Assembly: GCA_002389265.1 (NCBI GenBank)
Contig: DGOD01000224.1
Coordinates: forward strand, 12,340-20,136
DNA: 7,797 nucleotides
Direction of reading: 5' to 3'
Origin: Gammaproteobacteria bacterium UBA4475
GTDB lineage: Bacteria; Pseudomonadota; Gammaproteobacteria; Pseudomonadales; Azotimanducaceae
In this document: in pieces, positions 1 through 6,037 of the stretch
Layout: every line of letters starts with the position of its first letter
Position numbering within the stretch: position 1 is the stretch's first letter
Notes under the pieces: generated by a model
The model's input: only the letters and a program-made list of their open reading frames with translations
Told to the model about the DNA's origin: nothing
The model's database searches: none
Made by a program: the position numbers and the translations under genes

Positions 1-11
1 GGGTCACAGAT

Positions 12-32
12 CACGAGCGAAAAAGCACGAGC
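12..32. repeat. Short direct repeat upstream of agmatinase
   Basis: The heptamer CACGAGC occurs at 12-18 and again at 26-32, a 14-bp period, in the region upstream of the agmatinase. Tandem half-sites of this size can bind a regulator, but two copies of a 7-mer are weak evidence. The flanking bases may also belong to the end of a gene that lies mostly outside the window. Confidence 0.25.
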
Positions 33-57
33 AACCTTGCGACTTGCGTCATAGCAT

Positions 58-86
58 TTGACCCGAACACTCGGCCAGTCCAAAAT
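58..86 (+). promoter_or_regulatory. Possible sigma70-type promoter for agmatinase
   Basis: TTGACC at 58-63 matches the -35 consensus at five of six positions. CAAAAT at 81-86 matches the -10 consensus at four of six, after an ideal 17-bp spacer. Transcription would begin near 93 and give a leader of about 25 nt before the ATG at 118. If this is real, the TTG at 58 is a promoter element and not a start codon. The evidence is sequence only, and the -10 is imperfect. Confidence 0.35.
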
Positions 87-117
87 CGGCGCCCATCAGT
101 CACCACAGGCCAAGCCC

Positions 118-1074
118 ATGAATCAGCAAAATCCGAAACGCCAGCGATTTATCGAGCACGTTCAGGGTGGCAACACATTTGCCGGTGAATTATCGTTCCT
201 GCGGCGCAAATACACCCAGGATATTGACGGCGCAGATGTCGTCATTTCTGGCATCCCCTTTGATTCCGCCACCACCTTTCGGCCCGGCGCACGCTTGGGC
301 CCGCAGGCCATTCGCGCCGCTTCGGTGCAGCTCGCAGAACTCATCGGTCGGGCGTTTCCCTTTGGCATCAACCCAGTCGAGGTTCTGGCTGTGGCTGACT
401 ACGGCGACTGCCTACTCGACTCGGGTTACCCGCAGCACTTGGTAGAAACCGTTGAGGCGCATGCGCGACTGCTCATCAGCAGCGGCGCCTTGATGGTTAC
501 CCTGGGCGGCGATCACTTTGTCACTTATCCGCTATTGCGGGCTCACGCGGAAAAATATGGCCCTGTAGCTCTGGTTCACTTCGATGCCCATGTCGACACT
601 TGGGAAGATGACGGCAAACGCCTGGACCATGGCTCTATGTTTCTGCGCGCCAAGCGTGAGGGGCTTATTGACGTATCTCGCTCGGTACAGATTGGCATTC
701 GCTCATTCAGTGATGAGAGCCACGGCTTCACCGTCATTGATGCACCCACGGTGCACCAGCAGAGCCAACAGGAAACGATCCAGCACATTCTCGACATCGT
801 CAGTGACCACCCTGCCTATCTGACCTTCGATATTGATTGTCTTGACCCGGCATTTGCACCCGGCACCGGCACACCGGTAGCCGGCGGCCTGTCGTCAGCA
901 CAGGCCCTCGGCATATTGCGCGGCCTTGGCAAACTGAATTTTGTCGGCATGGACGTGGTTGAGGTCGCACCAGCCTATGATCATGCAGAGATCACCGCGA
1001 TCGCAGCGGCAACCATTGCTCACGACTTTATCGGCCTGTTAGCACTAAAAAAACTGCAAGATGATGCCATCTAA
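118..1074 (+). CDS. speB: Agmatinase (agmatine ureohydrolase), SpeB family
   Basis: This cytosolic Mn-dependent enzyme hydrolyses agmatine to putrescine and urea. All arginase-superfamily metal ligands are visible (numbered from the ATG at 118): GGDH with His133, DAHVD with Asp156, His158 and Asp160, and DIDCLDP with Asp238 and Asp240. The C-terminal VEVAPAYD motif (Glu282) and the stretch GMDVVEVAPAYD are almost as in E. coli SpeB, whose 306 residues compare with 318 here. The frame is open back to a TTG at 58, which would add 20 residues with no obvious family counterpart. I prefer the ATG because an AGG lies 8 nt before it and a promoter-like pair overlaps the TTG. It is convergent with the polyamine operon and supplies that operon's substrate. 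Family assignment is very secure. Close relatives such as guanidinobutyrase are possible but less likely given the SpeB-like motifs. Confidence 0.93.
   Translation: MNQQNPKRQRFIEHVQGGNTFAGELSFLRRKYTQDIDGADVVISGIPFDSATTFRPGARLGPQAIRAASVQLAELIGRAFPFGINPVEVLAVADYGDCLLDSGYPQHLVETVEAHARLLISSGALMVTLGGDHFVTYPLLRAHAEKYGPVALVHFDAHVDTWEDDGKRLDHGSMFLRAKREGLIDVSRSVQIGIRSFSDESHGFTVIDAPTVHQQSQQETIQHILDIVSDHPAYLTFDIDCLDPAFAPGTGTPVAGGLSSAQALGILRGLGKLNFVGMDVVEVAPAYDHAEITAIAAATIAHDFIGLLALKKLQDDAI
1047..1072 (-). terminator. Weak terminator-like hairpin for the minus-strand operon
   Basis: Read on the minus strand, AGATG (1072-1068) and CATCT (1063-1059) form a 5-bp stem with a 4-nt loop. Five bases later comes a run of seven T (1053-1047). 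The stem overlaps the puuB-like stop codon and lies inside the 3' end of the agmatinase gene. The stem is short, has only two G-C pairs and is separated from the T run, so it is a poor intrinsic terminator. It is the only candidate I see for ending the operon. Confidence 0.2.
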
Positions 1075-2381
1075 AACTTGTCTAACAGCGAATAATAAAG
1101 CATACCCGCCACGAGGCCAGGCCAGCGCAGCCAGCGACCACCGGGAAAGGGTATGTGGCGAATATTGGCAAACAGATCGAACCGCGACGCCTGCCCAGCA
1201 ATCGCCTCGGCAATCAGCTTGCCACCCATATTTGCCATCGCGATACCATGCCCAGAATAGCCTTGGGCCCAGTAAACGTTGGGCCCAGCTCGACCAAAAC
1301 TCGGCATCCGCCGCATGGTAATGGCTAAGGTTCCACCCCAGGCATAGTCAATCTTCACATCCGCCAATTGTGGATAAACCTCAAGCATATGCTGGCGAAC
1401 AAAGTCTTTGATGTCTCGCGGAAAGAATGGTGAATAATTTTCGCCACCGCCAAAGATTAGTCGGTGGTCTGGTGAGTTATGAAAGTAATTGACCACAAAC
1501 CGGGTATCTACCACCGCGACATTATCGCGATTCAGTTGTTGAGCGCGCGCTGCACCTAAGGGTTCAGTGGCCAGAATAAAGTTATTGATGGGCATCTGAT
1601 ATTTGCCCGCCTGCCGATCCAGCTTACCCAAATAACCGTTACAAGCCAGCACCAGGTATTTCGCTCTGACCTCGCCGGCTGCGGTCTTGGCAAGTACTTG
1701 ATCGGTGACTGGATTCTGATAGTCGAGCACGGCAGACCGTTCGAATATTTGCACGCCTAATGTCTTCGCTGCACGAGCGAGGCCCAATGCCAGATTCAAG
1801 GGATGAATATGGGCTGAGCGAAAATCGAGGGCACCACCATAAAATGAGTCCACACCCAACATGGCCCGCACTTCTTCGCGGCTCACATGGCGGCGTTCGG
1901 TATATCCGTAGTGCTCAGCCAAGTGATCATTATAACGCCGCAGATCATCAACATAACGTTCCCTATGAGCCACATGCAGTTCGCCATCAGTCAGGTCGCA
2001 GTCAATTGCATAGCGCTTGATACGGTCTCTGACTAGCCCGTTGGCATCACAGGCGACTTGCCACATTTGCTTCGCCACATCGAGGCCGAGCATAACTTCA
2101 AGCTCATCCTGATCCTTGCGTTGCCCCATACCCAGAACGCCACCATTGCGACCTGAGGCACCCGCACCGACTCGATGGCTTTCTAACACAACAACCTTCA
2201 AGCCTTGCTCCGCCAACTCAATCGCCGCCGACAATCCCGTGTAACCTGCGCCAACAATACAGACGTCTGCATCGACAGATTCAGTCAGCTGCGGATGCTG
2301 CACCAACCCCTTGGCAGTGGCGTAATACCATGACTCATCGTAACCAACACGAGGATCACTGCCTTGCCGCCGAGATCCCAT
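1071..2381 (-). CDS. puuB: Gamma-glutamylputrescine oxidase-like FAD oxidoreductase
   Basis: This is a DAO-family FAD amine oxidase (PuuB/OrdL group). It is expected to oxidise gamma-glutamylputrescine to gamma-glutamyl-gamma-aminobutyraldehyde, releasing ammonia and hydrogen peroxide. The Rossmann dinucleotide motif GAGYTG is at residues 44-49, the acidic end of the second strand is Glu67, and the family signature GAGASGRNGG follows at 72-81. A C-terminal FAD-contacting segment, YWAQGYSGHG, is at 370-379. The 436 residues are normal for the family. No signal peptide is seen, which suggests a cytosolic enzyme. It is the last gene of the minus-strand operon and starts 2 bp after the puuA-like stop, with only a weak GAG ahead, so translational coupling is likely. 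Its stop overlaps that of the agmatinase. Specificity is inferred from the puuA and puuD neighbours; another amine oxidase specificity remains possible. Confidence 0.85.
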   Translation of the reverse strand: MGSRRQGSDPRVGYDESWYYATAKGLVQHPQLTESVDADVCIVGAGYTGLSAAIELAEQGLKVVVLESHRVGAGASGRNGGVLGMGQRKDQDELEVMLGLDVAKQMWQVACDANGLVRDRIKRYAIDCDLTDGELHVAHRERYVDDLRRYNDHLAEHYGYTERRHVSREEVRAMLGVDSFYGGALDFRSAHIHPLNLALGLARAAKTLGVQIFERSAVLDYQNPVTDQVLAKTAAGEVRAKYLVLACNGYLGKLDRQAGKYQMPINNFILATEPLGAARAQQLNRDNVAVVDTRFVVNYFHNSPDHRLIFGGGENYSPFFPRDIKDFVRQHMLEVYPQLADVKIDYAWGGTLAITMRRMPSFGRAGPNVYWAQGYSGHGIAMANMGGKLIAEAIAGQASRFDLFANIRHIPFPGGRWLRWPGLVAGMLYYSLLDKF

Positions 2382-2383
2382 GA

Positions 2384-3709
2384 CTACAGAGACTCACACA
2401 GATAACGTTGCTCCCACAAGGAAATTTCCGCCTGAAAGTGATCAATCTCCATTTGTTTGATCGATACAAATGAGTCAATGAAATCTTTACCTATCAGGTC
2501 AATGATCGGCTGACAATTTTGTAGCTCAACCAAGGCGGCGCCCAGGTCACGAGGGAAGGCCGCTGGCAGATTTAAATAGTAAGCATTACTTTCCACCGGC
2601 TCGGTCGGCTCAAGCTTCTCGCGAATGCCCAATAGCCCGCAGGCTAGCGTCGCCGCAGTAAACAGATAAGGGTTGGCGTCAGCACCAGCAATTCTATTCT
2701 CGACCCGGCCATTTTCATCGGTGTCATAGGGAATCCGAAAGCCCGTCGTTCGATTATCATAACCCCACTCCAGATTCACCGGCGCAGACAGGTCAGGCAC
2801 GAATCGCTTGTAGCTATTGATGGTAGGTGAAAACAGTGCAAACGCCCGCGGCAGGTAGTATTGCAAACCCGCAATGTAATGCTTGAGCATCACAGTGGCT
2901 TGGCCATCCTGCAAGGCAAACACATTGTTGCCATCAGCATCGTTCATGCTGGTGTGAATATGCAAGCCACTACCAGCCGCCTCTTCAATCGGTTTCGCCA
3001 TAAACGTTGCCGTCATACCGCACTTTAAGGCGCACGCCTTAACTGCACGCTTCAACAGGAATAATTGATCGGCTTTATCCAACGCATCGCCATGACCCAC
3101 ATTAAGCTCTATCTGCCCGGGCCCCATTTCGTGAATCAAACCCTCTAATTGAATATTCGCTTTCGCACAGGATTGCCGCAGAGTCGCAAAAAAATCTTCA
3201 AACTTATCCAAGGCATCGATACTGAAAGACTCACCGCCCGATTCAAGCCGACCATCCTGACCAGTAGCTGGCACCAATGCATTTCGCGGATCCTTCACGG
3301 GCTGCACCAGATAGAACTCAACTTCAGGCGCTACAATGGGAAACCAGCCCACCTGCGCATATTGATTAAGCACCTCTATCAAAATATTTCTGGAATCGAC
3401 GGTAGTTGGCTGGCCATTTTTGCTCAAGGAACGGCAAATCACCTGACTATGATCATCCTCTTTCCATGGCGTTGTTCTGTAGGTAGACCAGTCTGGCTCT
3501 AACAGCATGTCTTCGTCTTTCGGGTTGAGTCGATCAAGAATATCTGCATACTCGCCGGTGATAGTCTGAAACAATACCGACAATCCCATATGGGGGCGAT
3601 ACCCCGGCTTCAAGGTGGCGCCATCAATCACTTTGCCCCGAGGAACGCCGTTCATGTCAGAGAAAAGCAACTCAACATGGGCTGATATAGGGTCTGGTAA
3701 CGCTGACAT
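2384..3709 (-). CDS. puuA: Gamma-glutamylputrescine synthetase (glutamine synthetase family)
   Basis: The predicted reaction is ATP-dependent ligation of glutamate to putrescine, giving gamma-glutamylputrescine, the entry step of the Puu pathway. Glutamine synthetase active-site landmarks occur in order: PEVEFYL with Glu129 and Glu131, MGPGQIELN with Glu201, AGSGLHIHTSM with His250, NSYKRF with Arg302, and ENRIAGADANPY with Glu337 and Arg339. The segment FMAKPIEEAAGSGLHIH closely follows E. coli PuuA. The 441 residues are slightly shorter than E. coli PuuA (472), the difference being at the N-terminus, and close to Pseudomonas SpuB/PauA lengths. I do not see the tyrosine motif used for adenylylation in GlnA. 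The ATG is supported by an AGGA 9 nt upstream. It follows the puuD-like gene after 78 bp and precedes the oxidase by 2 bp. Other polyamines could be substrates, as with the Pseudomonas paralogues. Confidence 0.88.
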   Translation of the reverse strand: MSALPDPISAHVELLFSDMNGVPRGKVIDGATLKPGYRPHMGLSVLFQTITGEYADILDRLNPKDEDMLLEPDWSTYRTTPWKEDDHSQVICRSLSKNGQPTTVDSRNILIEVLNQYAQVGWFPIVAPEVEFYLVQPVKDPRNALVPATGQDGRLESGGESFSIDALDKFEDFFATLRQSCAKANIQLEGLIHEMGPGQIELNVGHGDALDKADQLFLLKRAVKACALKCGMTATFMAKPIEEAAGSGLHIHTSMNDADGNNVFALQDGQATVMLKHYIAGLQYYLPRAFALFSPTINSYKRFVPDLSAPVNLEWGYDNRTTGFRIPYDTDENGRVENRIAGADANPYLFTAATLACGLLGIREKLEPTEPVESNAYYLNLPAAFPRDLGAALVELQNCQPIIDLIGKDFIDSFVSIKQMEIDHFQAEISLWEQRYLCESL

Positions 3710-3718
3710 AAAGATAGT

Positions 3719-3722
3719 TCCT
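3719..3722 (-). promoter_or_regulatory. Ribosome binding site of puuA-like gene
   Basis: AGGA on the minus strand lies 9 nt before the ATG at 3709 and fixes that start. This gene has its own good site, unlike its coupled neighbours, which fits the 78-bp gap separating it from the puuD-like stop. I see no convincing promoter or terminator in that gap (3710-3787). Confidence 0.6.
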
Positions 3723-3787
3723 ATAAGTTAAAGGTATGAACGGTGGTTAATTTGACAGATAACTTTCTGCTTTAATTGCGCCTTTAT

Positions 3788-4555
3788 TTAACGGTTTGTG
3801 GCGAAGTGTCGAACCGCCTGACCAAAAGCCGCGAAGATCGCCTTGGACTGGGGATTGTCGGCAAATGCCCATTCGGGATGCCATTGCACGCCCAACAAGA
3901 ATTGACCATCCTTTGAGACGGCCTCAATGACACCATCTTTAGAGATCGCCTCTGCACGTAAACCTGGCGCCAATATCGCGATCGCCTGCGCATGCAACGA
4001 ATTCACTGCAAAGCATGGCGCATCGACAATTTTTTCGAGCAAACCCCCAGCGACAACATCCACATCATGTGCTGGCGCATACAGCTCTGCTCTGGAGAGG
4101 CCGTCCTGCTCACGATGATCGGCATAGCCCGGTTGCTCATGCACCGCATGATAGAGCGTGCCTCCGATCGCGACATTCAGCTCCTGGATACCTCGACAGA
4201 CGGCGAGTATAGGGATTTTGCGCGCTATCGCTCGCGCCAGCAATGGAAAAACTGTGGCGTCCCGCTGGTGGTCCTGCTTGATATCAGCGGGTGCATCTGA
4301 GTTGCCGTATCTGCCTGGTTCAACGTTACTCACGCTGCCGGTCAAAAAGAGCCCCTGAGCAAGATCGAGCAAACCGTCAATATCGGTATCCTGCTCCAGT
4401 GACAGAAGATCTTGCCCCGCGCCTATGCCAGGCAACAACAGGGCTTGAACACCGGCACCATGGCTGACCGCATTGATATATTTTTCGCCAACACCATGGA
4501 AGGGGTGACCCTCCACGTGTTTGACATCACAAGGCACCAGAACCAGAGGTCTCAT
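3788..4555 (-). CDS. puuD: Gamma-glutamyl-GABA hydrolase (class I glutamine amidotransferase-like)
   Basis: This peptidase C26-family enzyme is expected to hydrolyse gamma-glutamyl-gamma-aminobutyrate to glutamate and GABA. In P. aeruginosa the equivalent gene is spuA/pauD. The catalytic triad is visible: the nucleophile Cys120 in AVCRGIQELN, and His226 with Glu228 in GVQWHPEW. The stretch NSLHAQ (185-190) is typical of the PuuD group, and the N-terminus has the expected RPLVLVPCDV strand. The 255 residues match E. coli PuuD (254). The ATG overlaps the stop of the upstream aminotransferase gene as ATGA (4552-4555), and no strong ribosome binding site precedes it, so coupled translation is likely. 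A general gamma-glutamyl hydrolase is possible, but the puuA and puuB neighbours favour this role. Confidence 0.9.
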   Translation of the reverse strand: MRPLVLVPCDVKHVEGHPFHGVGEKYINAVSHGAGVQALLLPGIGAGQDLLSLEQDTDIDGLLDLAQGLFLTGSVSNVEPGRYGNSDAPADIKQDHQRDATVFPLLARAIARKIPILAVCRGIQELNVAIGGTLYHAVHEQPGYADHREQDGLSRAELYAPAHDVDVVAGGLLEKIVDAPCFAVNSLHAQAIAILAPGLRAEAISKDGVIEAVSKDGQFLLGVQWHPEWAFADNPQSKAIFAAFGQAVRHFATNR

Positions 4556-5940
4556 GCTTCATTGATACCATAATGACGGGCAGTTTCATCCAGCGCCTTG
4601 GCCAATCGATCGATTAACAAATCGATTTCCGCTTTGCTACACACATAAGGCGGCGCGCTGATCATCGTGTCTTTGACTGCACGCACCATTAACCCATGAT
4701 CAATTGCCCGATCTCGACAGAAACCAGAGGCAGCTGAATCTGGCGCCAGACGTTCGCGAGAAGACTTGTCACGGACCAGTTCCAAGGCGCCCAACATGCC
4801 CTGGGTTCGAGCTTCACCGACAATCGGATGCTCACCTAACTGCCGCCAGCGCTCATTAAAATAAAGGGCCAGGTCTTTACTAAGGGTTCCAACAATATCC
4901 GTCTGCTTGTATATCTCCAAGGTTGCCAGTCCTGCTGCACAAGCAACTGGATGACCGGAATAAGTAAAACCATGAGCAAATTCGACACTCTGCGACTGTA
5001 ACACCTCAACGATCTTGTCTGACACGGCTACACCGCCCAACGGCTGATAACCATTAGTCACGCCTTTGGCGAAGGTTAACAGATCGGGGGTGAAACCATA
5101 GGTTTGACAGCCAAACCACTGACCCGTACGTCCAAACCCGCAGATCACTTCGTCACTGATAATCAGGACATCTCGCTCACGACATATTTTCTCAACCGCT
5201 GGCCAGTAACTCGCCGGCGGCACAATCACGCCACCGGCACCTTGGATGGGCTCGGCAATAAACGCCGCGACGGTATCGGCGCCCAGTTCGTCGATCTTCG
5301 CTGCCAGGGCATTGGCGGCCACAAGCCCGAACGCCTCGGCATCCATGTCATGGCACTCTTCATACCAATAAGGCTGCTGCACATGATGGGTATAAGTCAA
5401 ACCAACAAACTGTTCATGCATATAACCCATACCACCAAGGCTGGCGGCGGCTATCGTACTGCCGTGGTAACCGTTATGCCGGCCAATAATATTCTTCTTA
5501 CCGGGCTTGCCCAAAGCATCGAAGTAACGATGTACTAAACGGATATTGGTATCGTTCGCTTCACTGCCGGAATTGGTGAAGAAGATGTGGTTCAAATGAT
5601 CCGGCATGATTTCTACCAGCGCATTAGACATATTTATCGCGGCATCGTTACTGCAATTAAAGAAACTGTTGTAATAGGGTAAACGCTCCAACTGCTCTTG
5701 AATCGCTTTGTTGATAGTCGGTTGGCTGTAACCCAAACTGCAACACCACAGCCCCGACATGCCATCGAGTAACTGCTTGTTATCAGAGTCTGTAACATAG
5801 ATATGTTCCGCTCGAGTCACCACCCGCCCGCCTGTCTTGGCGTATTGCTGATAGTTAGTAAAGGGATGCAATAAAGTCTCGCGATCCATCTCCTTCAGCT
5901 TTTCACTGGGAAACTTTGCACTAGAGATATCAGTCGTCAT
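4552..5940 (-). CDS. spuC: Putrescine aminotransferase, class III PLP-dependent (SpuC-like)
   Basis: The predicted reaction is transfer of an amino group from putrescine to pyruvate, giving 4-aminobutyraldehyde and alanine. The class III fold is clear: phosphate-binding SGSEAND (124-130), YHGST (158-162), AEPIQGAGG (229-237), cofactor Asp263 in SDEVICGFGRTG, Schiff-base Lys292 in FAKGVTNGY, and HGFTYSGHP (323-331). These segments and the QPYWYEE region (189-195) are very close to P. aeruginosa SpuC as I recall it, and 462 residues is normal. The ATG at 5940 has AGGGTGA 7 nt upstream. It is the first gene of the minus-strand operon and overlaps the puuD-like gene by 4 bp. Several omega-amine transaminases share these motifs, so beta-alanine, GABA or other diamines are possible substrates; polyamine context favours putrescine. 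Confidence 0.88.
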   Translation of the reverse strand: MTTDISSAKFPSEKLKEMDRETLLHPFTNYQQYAKTGGRVVTRAEHIYVTDSDNKQLLDGMSGLWCCSLGYSQPTINKAIQEQLERLPYYNSFFNCSNDAAINMSNALVEIMPDHLNHIFFTNSGSEANDTNIRLVHRYFDALGKPGKKNIIGRHNGYHGSTIAAASLGGMGYMHEQFVGLTYTHHVQQPYWYEECHDMDAEAFGLVAANALAAKIDELGADTVAAFIAEPIQGAGGVIVPPASYWPAVEKICRERDVLIISDEVICGFGRTGQWFGCQTYGFTPDLLTFAKGVTNGYQPLGGVAVSDKIVEVLQSQSVEFAHGFTYSGHPVACAAGLATLEIYKQTDIVGTLSKDLALYFNERWRQLGEHPIVGEARTQGMLGALELVRDKSSRERLAPDSAASGFCRDRAIDHGLMVRAVKDTMISAPPYVCSKAEIDLLIDRLAKALDETARHYGINEA

Positions 5941-5947
5941 TTCGAAG

Positions 5948-5954
5948 TCACCCT
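5948..5954 (-). promoter_or_regulatory. Ribosome binding site of spuC-like gene
   Basis: AGGGTGA on the minus strand ends 7 nt before the ATG at 5940. It is a strong, well-placed Shine-Dalgarno sequence for the first gene of the operon and supports the chosen start. Confidence 0.65.
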
Positions 5955-5992
5955 ATGGTCGTATAGCGTTGTCTGGAAAATTCAAACATGAC

Positions 5993-6022
5993 ATTATGCC
6001 CTGATTCAGGCCTTACCCACAA
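5993..6022 (-). promoter_or_regulatory. Possible promoter of the polyamine operon
   Basis: On the minus strand, CATAAT (5998-5993) matches the -10 consensus at five of six positions. TTGTGG (6022-6017) is a weaker -35 at an 18-bp spacing. Transcription would begin near 5986 and give a leader of about 45 nt that contains the strong ribosome binding site. It is the best sigma70-like pair in the divergent intergenic region, but the -35 is poor, so an activator or another sigma factor is possible. Confidence 0.35.
6000..6010. promoter_or_regulatory. Palindrome in the divergent promoter, possible operator
   Basis: CCTGATTCAGG has perfect 5-bp arms (CCTGA and TCAGG) around a single central T. It sits inside the spacer between the -35 and -10 candidates of the minus-strand operon, where a bound repressor would block RNA polymerase. 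I do not recognise it as the site of a known regulator. A palindrome this short can occur by chance. Confidence 0.3.
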
Positions 6023-6024
6023 AG

Positions 6025-6037
6025 GGTTGTTGCAACC
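6025..6037 (+). promoter_or_regulatory. Small inverted repeat directly before the sulfotransferase start
   Basis: GGTTG (6025-6029) and CAACC (6033-6037) can pair across a 3-nt loop, ending exactly at the ATG at 6038. The only ribosome binding site candidate, AAGGG at 6022-6026, partly falls in the left arm and is 11 nt from the ATG, somewhat far. A hairpin in the mRNA could therefore reduce ribosome access, or bring the site closer to the start. The stem has only five pairs. Confidence 0.25.

Noticed and set aside
1..57. Possible 3' end of an upstream gene (one plus-strand frame open from base 1 to a TAG at 52-54)
   Set aside because: Seventeen codons without context cannot be told from chance, and another frame also stays open over the same stretch.
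3149..3502. 117-codon plus-strand open frame opposite the puuA-like gene
   Set aside because: It lies wholly antisense to a well-conserved glutamine synthetase family gene and its product has no recognisable domain.
3752..3757. TTGACA, a perfect -35 box on the plus strand between the puuD- and puuA-like genes
   Set aside because: No good -10 follows at 16-18 bp, and transcription would run antisense into the puuD-like gene. I treat it as chance in an A+T-rich gap.
5104..5538. 144-codon plus-strand open frame opposite the aminotransferase gene
   Set aside because: It is fully inside a gene with unambiguous catalytic motifs, its product shows no recognisable domain, and no ribosome binding site was evident. 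It is best read as an antisense shadow.
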